From an uncultured Acetatifactor sp. (GTDB lineage: Bacteria > Bacillota > Clostridia > Lachnospirales > Lachnospiraceae): a stretch of DNA of 25,485 nucleotides. The stretch is taken from assembly GCA_910585665.1 (NCBI GenBank), contig CAJUFI010000014.1:52342-77826 (forward strand). Reading direction: 5' to 3'. Positions 16,318-24,661 of the stretch are shown one piece after another (position 1 is the first letter of the stretch; each line of letters starts with the position of its first letter). The notes under the pieces were generated by a model. The model saw nothing but the letters and a program-made list of their open reading frames with translations. It had not been told where the DNA came from and made no database searches. The translations under genes were made by a program, and so were the position numbers.

Positions 16318-16541
16318 GGAATCCGTCTAAGATTATCGGCATGTACCGTGAACCCCTCATCGCGCCGGAGACGGCGTATGAGGTGGAGGAAGGATTCCGG
16401 ACGAATGTAATCTTCCCGGGCGGCCTCATTCTGGAAGAGGACGGGTCGGTGAAAATCTATTACGGAGCCTCCGATACGGTGGAATGTCTGGCCACTGCCA
16501 GGGTGGAGGATTTGATTCGCTTATGCCGGCCGGCGGAGTAA
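16318..16541 (+). pseudogene. GH130 glycoside phosphorylase, C-terminal remnant fused in frame
   Basis: About 75 residues, with NPSKIIGMYREPLIAPE, FRTNVIFPGGLILEEDG and IYYGASDTVECLATARVEDL, match the C-terminal blades of GH130 beta-mannoside phosphorylases. The family is normally about 320-390 residues; the front, with the catalytic Asp, is gone. It is in frame with the oxidoreductase remnant, giving an open chimera from a GTG at 16155 to the TAA at 16539-16541. No ribosome site precedes the GTG, so it is unlikely to be made. Confidence 0.8.
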
Positions 16542-16594
16542 GGGATTAGAGGGAAGGCGTAGCAAATCCTGGTGGGAATCAGTTTGAGGACATG

Positions 16595-16618
16595 AAAAAA
16601 ACACCTGCGGCGTGGGTG
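16595..16618 (-). terminator. Possible terminator of the 37-residue membrane protein gene
   Basis: On the minus strand CACC (16615-16618) can pair with GGTG (16602-16605), followed by seven Ts (16595-16601). The stem is only 4 bp, so strength is uncertain. Confidence 0.4.
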
Positions 16619-16660
16619 ACACGGCAAGTGTCTCTGAATTAGAAATAGCTTTTCCTTAAT

Positions 16661-16774
16661 TCAATCCTCCGCGTCATCCACATCCGCAGCCACTGCCGAG
16701 ACTACGCTGGAAACCACGGATATGACCACAGCGATGATGATAATCAACAAACCTCCGCCTAATACGATAAACAT
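16661..16774 (-). CDS. Small single-pass membrane protein, 37 residues
   Basis: ATG 16772-16774 is preceded at 7 nt by AGGAGGA (16782-16788), a near-perfect ribosome site. The product starts MFIVLGGGLLIIIIAVVISV, a membrane helix of about 20-25 residues, and ends in a strongly acidic tail ADVDDAED. There is no cleavable signal pattern. Such small helices often modulate larger membrane proteins, but no partner is evident. A possible terminator lies about 40 bp past the stop. I do not recognise the family. Confidence 0.75.
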   Translation of the reverse strand: MFIVLGGGLLIIIIAVVISVVSSVVSAVAADVDDAED

Positions 16775-16788
16775 AATGCAGTCCTCCT

Positions 16789-17056
16789 AATAATTATTGC
16801 AATAAAGCAAGGCCGTCCGGCAGCCATTGCTCCACGGCACGAATCCATTGTACCATATTTATTCAAAAATCTCAACATCCACATCATATTTTGCTGTGAA
16901 ATATTCCTGTGTCACCTGCAACTGATTTTTAAGATTTGCTTCCACATGTTTGTATGAATTTCGCCGGAACCTTTTGACACCTTTGTCATTGTATGGGTAT
17001 ATTCGTTTTTTATGTCTGTCCGGGGAAGAATATTTCTTTTCTTTGGAGAATAATGG
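16789..17056. other. Intergenic stretch with weak coding traces
   Basis: On the minus strand a frame ending TAA (16859-16861) reads YKHVEANLKNQLQVTQEYF, then TAKYDVDVEIFE, which looks like the tail of a lost gene; it has no start or ribosome site. On the plus strand TTGACA (16974-16979) and GTATAT (16997-17002), 17 nt apart, could be a distal promoter for the glycosyltransferase gene. Confidence 0.4.
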
Positions 17057-17085
17057 TTGTGTCTGCGGGCTCTTTTTGGTATTAT
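17057..17085 (+). promoter_or_regulatory. Promoter candidate of the glycosyltransferase gene
   Basis: -35 TTGTGT (17057-17062), 17-nt spacer, -10 TATTAT (17080-17085), about 75 nt before the ATG. Confidence 0.5.
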
Positions 17086-17158
17086 CTTATTGGTGCAATT
17101 GAATAGGAAGCGGTGCAGCCGGTTCTTCGGCGCGGCCAGTGGCGGAGCGAGGGAAGAG

Positions 17159-18181
17159 ATGATTACGATTTCCTTATGTATGATTGTGAAGAATGAAGAG
17201 AAGATATTGAAAAGATGCCTGGACAGCGTGGCGGATCTGGTGGATGAGATCATCATTGCGGATACCGGCTCCACGGACGCCACCAGGGCGATTGCGGCAC
17301 AGTATACGGAACATGTCTATGACTACACATGGATAGACGATTTCAGCGCCGCGCGGAATGATGTATTTTCCAAAGCGACGAAAGAATATATATATTCTGC
17401 GGACGCGGATGAGGTGCTGTCGCCGGAGAACCGGGACAGATTCCGGCTCCTGAAGGAGACGCTGCTTCCGGAGATTGAAATCGTCCAGATGAAGTATGCC
17501 AATCAGCTGCAGTTCGGCACAGTTTACAATTTCGATGAGGAATACCGCCCCAAGCTATTCAAGAGAAAGCGGGATTTCGTGTGGGAGGGGCCGATCCACG
17601 AGACAGTGCGGCTGGAGCCTGTAGTGTACGACAGCGATATAGTCATCACCCACCTGCAGGAAGAGAGCCACGCCAAGCGGGACCTGGCCAATTTCCGCAG
17701 GCACTGGGAGTCCGGCTACCGGCTGCCGAAACGGCTTCTGGGCCTATACGCCAGGGAGCTGCTGCTGGCCGGGGACGAGGAGGATCTGGTGGACGCGGCG
17801 GGGGCCTTCATGGACGCGGCGGCGGACAACGGGCGGGACAGCGAGGAGATGGCCCAGTCCTGCTGCGTGGTGGCGAAGGCGGCCAGGCTGGTGAAGGACA
17901 CGGTGAATTTCTTCAAATATACATCCAAGGTGATTGCAGAGGAGGCCTGTTCCGAAATCTGCTGCGAGATGGGGCATTTCTATGAGGAGGAAGGCGACTG
18001 GGAGGAGGCGGCCATCTGGTACTACAATGCTGTCTACGAGACACAGCCGATTCTGGCGCTGCAGTCCGGCGGGAAGGAGAGCCTGGAGGGGCTGATTCGG
18101 TGCTACGAGGCTCTGGAATGCCCGGAGCAGGCGGAGATTTACCGGGAGGAGCTGCAGAAGAGAGAGGGTGCATCTATATAA
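17159..18181 (+). CDS. Family 2 glycosyltransferase with helical-repeat C-terminus
   Basis: A 340-residue cytoplasmic enzyme. The GT-A start is MITISLCMIVKNEEKILKRC with DTGSTDAT (35-42) for nucleotide binding, then SADADEV, whose D-x-D (82-84) would hold the metal and sugar nucleotide. FVWEGPIHE with its Glu/His is typical of the GT2 subgroup that includes SunS-like peptide glycosyltransferases. From about 200 on, paired helices rich in Ala and Glu (YYNAVYETQPILAL, CYEALECPEQAEIY) suggest TPR-like repeats for acceptor binding. The ATG at 17159 has GGGAAG close upstream. The acceptor is unknown. A 12-bp tandem repeat starts in its stop codon. Confidence 0.88.
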   Translation: MITISLCMIVKNEEKILKRCLDSVADLVDEIIIADTGSTDATRAIAAQYTEHVYDYTWIDDFSAARNDVFSKATKEYIYSADADEVLSPENRDRFRLLKETLLPEIEIVQMKYANQLQFGTVYNFDEEYRPKLFKRKRDFVWEGPIHETVRLEPVVYDSDIVITHLQEESHAKRDLANFRRHWESGYRLPKRLLGLYARELLLAGDEEDLVDAAGAFMDAAADNGRDSEEMAQSCCVVAKAARLVKDTVNFFKYTSKVIAEEACSEICCEMGHFYEEEGDWEEAAIWYYNAVYETQPILALQSGGKESLEGLIRCYEALECPEQAEIYREELQKREGASI

Positions 18182-18236
18182 AGTACCAGATAAAGTACCT
18201 ATAAAGCACCAGATAAAGTAGCAGATAAAGCACCAG
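18178..18236. repeat. 12-bp tandem repeat, five copies
   Basis: Units of ATAAAG(T/C)ACCAG start at 18178, 18190, 18201, 18213 and 18225; the second is 11 bp. The first copy overlaps the TAA stop of the glycosyltransferase gene. The unit is not palindromic. Replication slippage is the likely origin. Confidence 0.85.
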
Positions 18237-18417
18237 GATGCATGGGAGGTTAGACGGAACGCCAGAACGCATCCCCATAGTTTGTGTACATCAACGGAAC
18301 TCCGGGCATTTATCATATGTAGATAAGATGTCCGGGATTAGATACAAGGAATCGTTAAGAAATAAATCTACAGGATTTTTCTGGGGAAAGAACAGATTCA
18401 TTTCTGCACAGTTCCAA

Positions 18418-18468
18418 GGGAAAATATAGAAAGAGGGAAAATACAGAAAGAAGGAAAATACAGAAAGA
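18418..18468 (+). repeat. 17-bp purine-rich tandem repeat, three copies, upstream of hisC
   Basis: Units of the type RGGAAAATACAGAAAGA start at 18418, 18435 and 18452. A partial fourth, AGGA (18469-18472), is the ribosome site of hisC. Each unit thus carries a ribosome-site-like purine core. Between this and the preceding repeat (18237-18417) I see no gene. Confidence 0.8.
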
Positions 18469-18479
18469 AGGACGATAAA

Positions 18480-19550
18480 GTGAGCTGGGAAGAAAATGTA
18501 CGAAGAGCAGTGCCCTATGTGGCGGGCGAGCAGCCCAATAAACCGGGCATGATTAAACTAAATACCAATGAATGCCCCTACCCCCCTGCGCCGGGAGTGG
18601 AAAGAATGGCGGCACAGATGGACTGCAGCGCCTTTCGGCTGTATCCGGATCCGGACAGCACCGTGCTGGTGGACGCGCTGGCGGCATATTATCATGTAAA
18701 TCCCAGGCAGGTGTTCGTGGGCGTGGGCTCCGATGATGTGCTTTCCATGGCCTTCATGACCTTTTTCAACAGCGGGCGGCCTATCCTGTTCCCGGACGTG
18801 ACCTATTCCTTTTACGATGTGTGGGCCGAGCTTCACGGGATTCCCTACCAGACCTGTCCGCTGGACCAGGACTGGCACATTCGGCCGGAGGATTACAGGC
18901 AGCCAAACGGCGGCGTGATTTTTCCCAATCCCAACGCGCCCACGGGATTGCTGGAGAGCCTGGAGACAGTGGAGGAAATCCTCCGGGCCAACCGGGACGC
19001 GGTGGTCATCGTGGATGAGGCCTATGTGGACTTCGGGGGCGAAAGCGCTCTGCCCCTGGTGGAGAAATACGATAATCTGCTGATAGTGCAGACATTTTCG
19101 AAATCCCGTGCAATGGCGGGCCTGCGGATCGGTTTCTGCATCGGCGGCGAGAAGCTGATCGGGTATCTGAATGACGTGAAGTTCTCCTTTAATTCCTACA
19201 CCATGAACCTGCCCTCCCAGATACTGGGGGCGGAGGCGGTGAGGGACGATGCCTATTTCAGGGCCACTACAGCGAAGATTGCGGCCACCAGGGAGCGGGT
19301 CAAGGGAGAGTTGAGGGAACTGGGATTCACCTTCCCGGACTCGAAGGCGAACTTCCTCTTTGCCACCCACCAGTCGATTCCGGCCCGGGAGCTGTTTCTT
19401 GCGCTCCGGGAAGCCGATATCTACGTGCGCCACTGGAACAGACCCAGGATCTCCGATTTCCTGCGCATCACCATAGGGACGGACGAGCAGATGGATAGGC
19501 TGCTGGGGTTTTTGCGGGATTATGTGGGGCATTCCGGCGGGCGGCCATGA
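18480..19550 (+). CDS. hisC: Histidinol-phosphate aminotransferase (HisC family)
   Basis: A 356-residue PLP enzyme, fold type I, of the HisC group. It would convert imidazole-acetol phosphate and glutamate to histidinol phosphate in histidine synthesis. Visible motifs are LNTNECPYPP (27-36), FVGVGSDDVL, PNPNAPTG (149-156), the cofactor-binding DEAYVDFG (179-186) and the Schiff-base lysine Lys208 in TFSKSRAMAGLRIG. Length fits the family. The start is a GTG with AAGGA 7-8 nt upstream. It lies outside any his cluster, so a related role with tyrosine or phenylalanine precursors cannot be excluded. Confidence 0.88.
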   Translation: MSWEENVRRAVPYVAGEQPNKPGMIKLNTNECPYPPAPGVERMAAQMDCSAFRLYPDPDSTVLVDALAAYYHVNPRQVFVGVGSDDVLSMAFMTFFNSGRPILFPDVTYSFYDVWAELHGIPYQTCPLDQDWHIRPEDYRQPNGGVIFPNPNAPTGLLESLETVEEILRANRDAVVIVDEAYVDFGGESALPLVEKYDNLLIVQTFSKSRAMAGLRIGFCIGGEKLIGYLNDVKFSFNSYTMNLPSQILGAEAVRDDAYFRATTAKIAATRERVKGELRELGFTFPDSKANFLFATHQSIPARELFLALREADIYVRHWNRPRISDFLRITIGTDEQMDRLLGFLRDYVGHSGGRP

Positions 19551-19610
19551 CGGAAGCGTGAAAAACTGCGGAAAAGGGACTTATCACATTATAAAGAATG
19601 GAGAAATAGC

Positions 19611-20456
19611 ATGATTAAAAGTTTTTTCAAAGGTGTCGTGATCGGCATCGCCAACATCGTACCCGGCGTCAGCGGAGGCACCATGATGGTGTCCATGGGA
19701 ATCTATGACAAATTGATTCACTGCATCACCCATCTGTTCAGCGAGTTCAAGAAGAGCGTACTGTTCCTGCTGCCCATTGCGGTGGGCATGGTGGCGGCCA
19801 TCGCGGCCAGCTCTTTCGGGCTCACCTATCTCTTCGAGAATCTCCCGATCCAGACGAATCTGCTGTTCGTGGGCCTGATTCTGGGAGGTCTTCCGGCTAT
19901 CTGGAAGAATGTGAAAGGCAACAGCGTCAAGGCGGGGCATGTGCTGGCATGCGTCCTGTTCTTTGTGTTGGTGGTGGGCATGGCGGCTATGGGAGAGTCG
20001 GAAGGGGCTTCGGCGGATCTGTCCTTCAGCCTGGGAAATGTGGCGGTGCTCCTGATGGTAGGCGTCATCACCTCGGCCACCATGGTGATTCCCGGCGTCA
20101 GCGGCTCCATGGTGCTGATGCTGATGGGGTTCTATTATCCGGTGCTGAACGCCATCAAGGATTTTTTCAAGGATTTGGCGGCATTGAACATAGACGGGAT
20201 TCTGCGGGGCTGCGGCATCCTGATTCCCTTTGGCATCGGTGTGGTGGTGGGAATCTTCGGCATCGCGAAGCTGGTGGAGATCATCTTTGAGAAGTTTCCG
20301 CTGTACGCCTATTGGGCCATCATCGGGCTGATTGTGTCATCGCCCATCGCCATCCTGTTGATGGGGACATTCCCGGCGGTGACCGTGCTGAGCGCGGTGA
20401 CGGGCGTGATCGCTTTGGGCGTGGGCATCGTGATTGCCATGAAGCTTGGAGAATGA
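19611..20456 (+). CDS. DUF368 protein, PopT-type polyprenyl-phosphate transporter
   Basis: A 281-residue membrane protein with about eight hydrophobic segments. It has the two DUF368 half-site motifs, VPGVSGGT (17-24) and IPGVSGSM (160-167), which indicate an internal duplication with re-entrant loops. DUF368 members (PopT) have been shown to recycle undecaprenyl phosphate across the membrane for cell-wall synthesis; assignment here is by family. It starts 60 bp after hisC and 53 bp before the first hairpin repeat. The ribosome site (GGAG near 19599) is about 8 nt before the ATG. Confidence 0.9.
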   Translation: MIKSFFKGVVIGIANIVPGVSGGTMMVSMGIYDKLIHCITHLFSEFKKSVLFLLPIAVGMVAAIAASSFGLTYLFENLPIQTNLLFVGLILGGLPAIWKNVKGNSVKAGHVLACVLFFVLVVGMAAMGESEGASADLSFSLGNVAVLLMVGVITSATMVIPGVSGSMVLMLMGFYYPVLNAIKDFFKDLAALNIDGILRGCGILIPFGIGVVVGIFGIAKLVEIIFEKFPLYAYWAIIGLIVSSPIAILLMGTFPAVTVLSAVTGVIALGVGIVIAMKLGE

Positions 20457-20504
20457 CGAAAAAACGTGCTGTTCTTTACTGAATCAAAAAGAGGGTACAT
20501 TCCC

Positions 20505-20577
20505 CGCAGCTTGCTGCGACCAGAATTTTACCAAGCAAAGCGAGGTTGGGGCTAATACCCCGCTGTTTGCTGCGGGG
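20505..20577. repeat. Two GC-rich hairpin repeats (copies 2 and 3 of the CCCGC family)
   Basis: The first hairpin is CGCAGC (20505-20510) with GCTGCG (20513-20518), preceded by CCC. The second is CCCCGC (20558-20563) with GCGGGG (20572-20577) around TGTTTGCT. Both share the TTGCTGCG core with the hairpin at 2838. They lie in the 242-bp gap before the methyltransferase gene; no T-run follows, so they are unlikely to be simple terminators. Confidence 0.65.
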
Positions 20578-20698
20578 AGGTTTATTCTTGGAAGAGATGC
20601 GGGAGACCATAGGAGAGTCATTTTTTGGCATCCGATGGGACAGGGATTTTTTCAGATGTAATAACAGTTACAATACAGAGAAAGCCGGAGGGACAGAC

Positions 20699-21505
20699 AT
20701 GGGAGTATATCAGGAATTTGCAGATGTATATGACAGGTTTATGGACAACATCCCCTATGAGAAATGGGGCGGATATCTGGACAATCTAATCCGGAAGTAC
20801 GGGGTGTCGAAGCCGAAGCGGGATGCGGAGAGCCCTCTGGAATCCGAGCGGAATCTGGTGGTGGACTTGGGCTGCGGCACAGGGACGCTGACGGAGATGA
20901 TGTACGGGAAGGGCTATGACATGATCGGCGTGGACGCCTCCGAGTACATGCTCAACGTGGCCATGGAGAAAAAGGAGAAGAGCGGCTCGGAAATCCTCTA
21001 TCTCCAGCAGGACATGCGGGATTTGGAGCTGTACAGCACAGTGGGCACGGTGTTCTGTGTCTGCGACGGGCTGAACTATATTTTGGAGGAAAGTGAACTA
21101 CTGGACGTATTTTCACGGGTGGACAATTACCTGTTCCCGGGCGGGATATTCATTTTCGATTTCAATACGGACTATAAGTTCCGGGAGGTAATCGGGGACG
21201 CCACCATCGCCGAGAGCAGGGAGGACTGCAGTTTCATCTGGGATAATTTCTACGATGTGGAAGAGGGTATCAATGAGTATGACCTGACTGTCTTCGTCAG
21301 GGCGGAAGGGGAGCTGTTCCGCCGGTTCACGGAGACTCATTATCAGCGGGGCTACACGGTAGAGCAGATGATCGGGCTGGCGGAGCAGGCCGGCATGGAA
21401 GTGCTGGAGGTCAGGGACGCGGACACCGGGGAGGAGGCTGCTTCCACCAGCCAGCGGGTGTGTGTGGTGGCCCGGGAAAAGAAAAAGAATCCGGCGGCTT
21501 CCTAA
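20699..21505 (+). CDS. Class I SAM-dependent methyltransferase
   Basis: A 268-residue soluble methyltransferase of unknown substrate. Motif I is VVDLGCGTGTL (54-64), then MIGVDASEYMLNVA with the ribose-binding Asp, and LYLQQDMRDLEL for the adenine site. DGLNYILEESELLDVF and LFPGGIFIFDFNT complete the fold. GGAGGG lies about 6 nt before the ATG at 20699; an ATG 51 codons earlier runs through the hairpin repeats. The TAA stop (21503-21505) is immediately followed by one end of the MITE-like element, as in the broken methyltransferase at 3945, but this gene appears complete. Confidence 0.9.
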   Translation: MGVYQEFADVYDRFMDNIPYEKWGGYLDNLIRKYGVSKPKRDAESPLESERNLVVDLGCGTGTLTEMMYGKGYDMIGVDASEYMLNVAMEKKEKSGSEILYLQQDMRDLELYSTVGTVFCVCDGLNYILEESELLDVFSRVDNYLFPGGIFIFDFNTDYKFREVIGDATIAESREDCSFIWDNFYDVEEGINEYDLTVFVRAEGELFRRFTETHYQRGYTVEQMIGLAEQAGMEVLEVRDADTGEEAASTSQRVCVVAREKKKNPAAS

Positions 21506-21528
21506 GGAATTGTCTACAAATAACTGCT
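21506..21528 (+). mobile_element. Solo end of the 100-bp MITE-like element
   Basis: The 23 bp starting GGAATTGTC are identical to the left end of the element at 4355-4377, and TAA precedes both. After 21528 the similarity stops and the inverted partner is missing, so this is a decayed or truncated copy. Its TAA is the stop codon of the methyltransferase gene. Confidence 0.8.
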
Positions 21529-21592
21529 ACGGGGGACAGATAGAGAAGTTTTGATTCCGTCTTGTCCGGACGAGAGGAGAAAAGAGGATAAA

Positions 21593-22477
21593 ATGACAGA
21601 TTACATTGTACGCGCCACCGGGGCGGGGGCGCAGATTCGTGCATTTGCCTGCACTGCCAGGGGCGTGGTGGAGACAGCGAGACAGGCACATGATACCAGC
21701 CCTGTAGTCACGGCGGCCCTGGGGCGGCTCCTGTGCGCCGGTGCCATGATGGGCAGCATGCAGAAAGGGGAGGACGACCTGTTGACCCTGCAGATCAAGG
21801 GGGACGGCCCGGTACAGGGGCTGCTGGTGACGGCGGACGCAAAGGGAAATGTGAAAGGCTATGCCAATGTGCCGGACGTGATACTGCCGGCCAATGCCCT
21901 GGGAAAGCTGGACGTGGCCGGGGCCCTGGGCCATGGAACCCTCCAGGTCATCAAGGACATGGGGTTAAAAGAGCCTTACATTGGGCAGACTTTACTGCAG
22001 ACAAGTGAAATCGCTGAGGATCTGACCTATTATTTCGCCACCTCCGAGCAAGTGCCGTCTTCCGTAGGCCTGGGCGTGCTCATGGAGCGGGACAATACCG
22101 TGAAACAGGCGGGGGGATTCCTGATTCAGCTGATGCCCTTTGCGGAGGACGCGGTAATCGACAGGCTGGAGCGCAACCTTTCCGGCGTCACTTCCGTCAC
22201 CGCCATGCTGGACGGGGGCGATACGCCGGAACAGATGCTGCAGCGGCTTCTGGAAGGGCTGGACTGCGAAGTGACGGACACCAGTCCGGTGGCGTATTTC
22301 TGTAACTGCAGCAAGGCCAGGATTGAGAAAGTATTGATTAGCCTTGGGAAGAAAGAGATACAGGACATGATTGATGATGGACAGGAGATTGAAGTGAACT
22401 GCCATTTCTGCAATAAAAAGCATACTTTCAGCATAGAGGAACTGAAAGCATTGTACCGGAAAAGCAGGCTGCCGTAA
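21593..22477 (+). CDS. hslO: Hsp33 redox-regulated chaperone
   Basis: A 294-residue cytoplasmic holdase that is switched on by oxidation and unfolding. The N-terminal domain begins MTDYIVRATGAGAQIRAFAC, with the LLTLQIKGDGPVQGLLV strand typical of the family. The C-terminal zinc switch has Cys237 and Cys239 (FCNCS) and Cys270 and Cys273 (CHFC); all four redox cysteines are present. Length is normal. GAGGA lies about 4-8 nt before the ATG. It lies 51 bp before nadE and probably shares its transcript. Confidence 0.95.
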   Translation: MTDYIVRATGAGAQIRAFACTARGVVETARQAHDTSPVVTAALGRLLCAGAMMGSMQKGEDDLLTLQIKGDGPVQGLLVTADAKGNVKGYANVPDVILPANALGKLDVAGALGHGTLQVIKDMGLKEPYIGQTLLQTSEIAEDLTYYFATSEQVPSSVGLGVLMERDNTVKQAGGFLIQLMPFAEDAVIDRLERNLSGVTSVTAMLDGGDTPEQMLQRLLEGLDCEVTDTSPVAYFCNCSKARIEKVLISLGKKEIQDMIDDGQEIEVNCHFCNKKHTFSIEELKALYRKSRLP

Positions 22478-22528
22478 AGCGGTGCCGGGAAAGGGAACGA
22501 CAGGAACAGGCGGGAAGAGAGGAAGGAC

Positions 22529-24442
22529 ATGAAGCAGGGATTTGTCAAGGTGGCGGCGGCGACGCCGAGGATCAAAGTGGCCGACCCGGTCTACAACGGG
22601 GGCGTGATATGTGAGAAGCTGGAGGAAGCCTGGGGGAAGGGAGCGAAGGTCATCGTCTTCCCGGAACTGTGCATTACCGGGTATACCTGCGGCGATCTGT
22701 TCCTTCAGGGGCTCTTGCTGGAGGAGGCTTCCAGGCAGCTGCTGCGCATTGCGGAACATACCCGGGGGAAGGACGCGCTGGTGATGGTGGGGCTGCCCAT
22801 GGAGCGTGACGGCAGACTGTACAATGTGGGGGCGGTGCTCTGGAACGGAGAGATTCTGGGGCTGGTGCCCAAGGCCAACATACCCTCCTACGCGGAATTC
22901 TACGAGGGCAGGCATTTCACGGCGGGCAACACGGCGCCTGTCCCTTTTTCCATAGGCGGGAAAACGGTTCCCTTCGGCACCAACATCCTGTTTGACTGCG
23001 AAACCGTCCATGGACTTACGGTAGGATGTGAAATCTGCGAGGATCTGTGGGTGGCGGACGCCCCGGCGGTGAACCACGCGCTGAAGGGGGCCACCATTGT
23101 GGCCAATCTGTCCGCGTCCAACGAGACCGTGGGAAAGGACGAGTACCGGGAGCTTCTGGTGAAGTCCGTCAGCGCCCGGTTGATCTGCGGGTATGTCTAC
23201 ACTTCCGCCGGGGAAGGGGAGTCCACTCAGGATCTGGTGTTCGGCGGCCATAATCTGATTGCGGAGAACGGCGTGATACTGGCGCAGATCAAGAAATTCA
23301 CCTGTGAGACCATCTACAGCGACATCGATGTCCAGAAGCTTCTGCTGGAGAGACGGCGCATGGGGACTTTCGGCAAGGAGCCGGAGGGGGCTTATGTGAA
23401 AGTGCCGTTCCGGCTGGAGGTGGCGGAGACTGTGCTGGAGCGAAGCTTCGGCAGCATGCCTTTCGTGCCGGGAGATGAGGAGACGCGCAGAAGACGCTGC
23501 GAGGAGATTCTGTCCATCCAGTCCTACGGCCTGAAGAAACGGTATGAACACACAGGCCTGACCACGGCTGTTTTAGGCATATCCGGCGGCCTGGACTCCA
23601 CCCTGGCGCTGCTGGTCACGGTGCGCACTTTCGACATGCTGGGCTTGGACAGAAAGGGCATCGTGACGGTGACCATGCCGGGCTTTGGCACCACGGACAG
23701 GACTTACGAGAATGCGTGCCAGCTGGCGCGGACTTTGGGGGCTGCGCTGGAGGAAGTGGATATCCGACAGGCGGTGGAAGTGCATTTCCGGGATATCGGG
23801 CAGGATGCTGACAACCATGACGTGACTTACGAAAATGCCCAGGCCAGGGAGCGGACCCAGGTGCTCATGGACATAGCCAACCACAGGAACGGCCTGGTCA
23901 TCGGCACGGGGGACATGTCGGAGCTGGCGCTGGGCTGGGCCACCTACAACGGCGACCATATGTCCATGTACGGCGTGAATGCCGGCGTGCCGAAGACTCT
24001 TGTACGGCATTTGGTGCAGTATTACGCGGATACCTGTAATGACAGCGCCCTGTCGGCTGTGCTTGCGGACGTGCTGGACACGCCGGTGAGCCCGGAGCTG
24101 CTGCCGCCGGTGGACGGCGTGATTTCCCAGCGGACGGAAGATTTGGTGGGGCCTTACGAGCTGCATGATTTCTTCCTATATTATATGCTGCGCTGCGGGT
24201 ATCCGCCGGCGAAGGTGTACCGGGTGGCGAAGCTTGCCTTCCAGGGGCAGTATGAGGACGGGACGATTCTGAAATGGCTGAAGGCGTTCTACAGAAGGTT
24301 CTTCGCCCAACAGTTCAAGCGCTCCTGTCTGCCGGACGGGCCTAAGGTGGGAAGCGTGGCGCTTTCGCCCAGAGGGGACTTGCGTATGCCCTCGGATGCC
24401 AGCGCAAGGCTGTGGCTGGACGAGGTGGAGAAGCTTGCATAA
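22529..24442 (+). CDS. nadE: Glutamine-dependent NAD+ synthetase
   Basis: A 637-residue two-domain enzyme that makes NAD+ from nicotinic-acid adenine dinucleotide, ATP and glutamine. The N-terminal nitrilase-type amidase has the Glu46-Lys115-Cys170 triad (FPELCITG, LVPKANIPSY, CEICEDLW); each lies six residues before the M. tuberculosis counterpart as I recall it. The C-terminal synthetase holds the ATP loop SGGLDS (352-357), then GTGDMSELALGWATYNGDHM. The size fits the long glutaminase-fused form. AGGAAGG lies about 6 nt before the ATG. A strong terminator follows at 24611. Confidence 0.96.
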   Translation: MKQGFVKVAAATPRIKVADPVYNGGVICEKLEEAWGKGAKVIVFPELCITGYTCGDLFLQGLLLEEASRQLLRIAEHTRGKDALVMVGLPMERDGRLYNVGAVLWNGEILGLVPKANIPSYAEFYEGRHFTAGNTAPVPFSIGGKTVPFGTNILFDCETVHGLTVGCEICEDLWVADAPAVNHALKGATIVANLSASNETVGKDEYRELLVKSVSARLICGYVYTSAGEGESTQDLVFGGHNLIAENGVILAQIKKFTCETIYSDIDVQKLLLERRRMGTFGKEPEGAYVKVPFRLEVAETVLERSFGSMPFVPGDEETRRRRCEEILSIQSYGLKKRYEHTGLTTAVLGISGGLDSTLALLVTVRTFDMLGLDRKGIVTVTMPGFGTTDRTYENACQLARTLGAALEEVDIRQAVEVHFRDIGQDADNHDVTYENAQARERTQVLMDIANHRNGLVIGTGDMSELALGWATYNGDHMSMYGVNAGVPKTLVRHLVQYYADTCNDSALSAVLADVLDTPVSPELLPPVDGVISQRTEDLVGPYELHDFFLYYMLRCGYPPAKVYRVAKLAFQGQYEDGTILKWLKAFYRRFFAQQFKRSCLPDGPKVGSVALSPRGDLRMPSDASARLWLDEVEKLA

Positions 24443-24610
24443 GGGGCCTGCGGCCAAAGGCAATGGGACAGAGGGAAGGCGCTGTCAGGCGGCTGATGGC
24501 GAAGGAAGATACAGCCAAATGAGACAGTTTGACATGGTGAATATTCTGGATATGATTGGGCGACCGGAGATTGGGCAGTTTGTGATAAATGGCGCAATCA
24601 AAGGTGAAAT

Positions 24611-24657
24611 GCACCAGGCAAGAAATCCGTTCCCGGAATTCCTGCCTGGTGTTTTTT
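24611..24657 (+). terminator. Rho-independent terminator after nadE
   Basis: CACCAGGCA (24611-24619) pairs perfectly with TGCCTGGTG (24642-24650), followed by seven Ts. Partial pairing (AGAAATCCG/CGGAATTCCT) extends the stem into the loop. It ends 5 bp before the convergent gene's stop codon, so the hairpin may serve both directions. The 168 bp between nadE and it hold only a doubtful short frame. Confidence 0.9.
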
Positions 24658-24661
24658 TGGT

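Noticed and set aside
21992..23551. A 519-residue minus-strand frame antisense to hslO and nadE
   Set aside because: The two plus-strand genes are certain, with all catalytic residues; the antisense frame has a biased composition and no family features.
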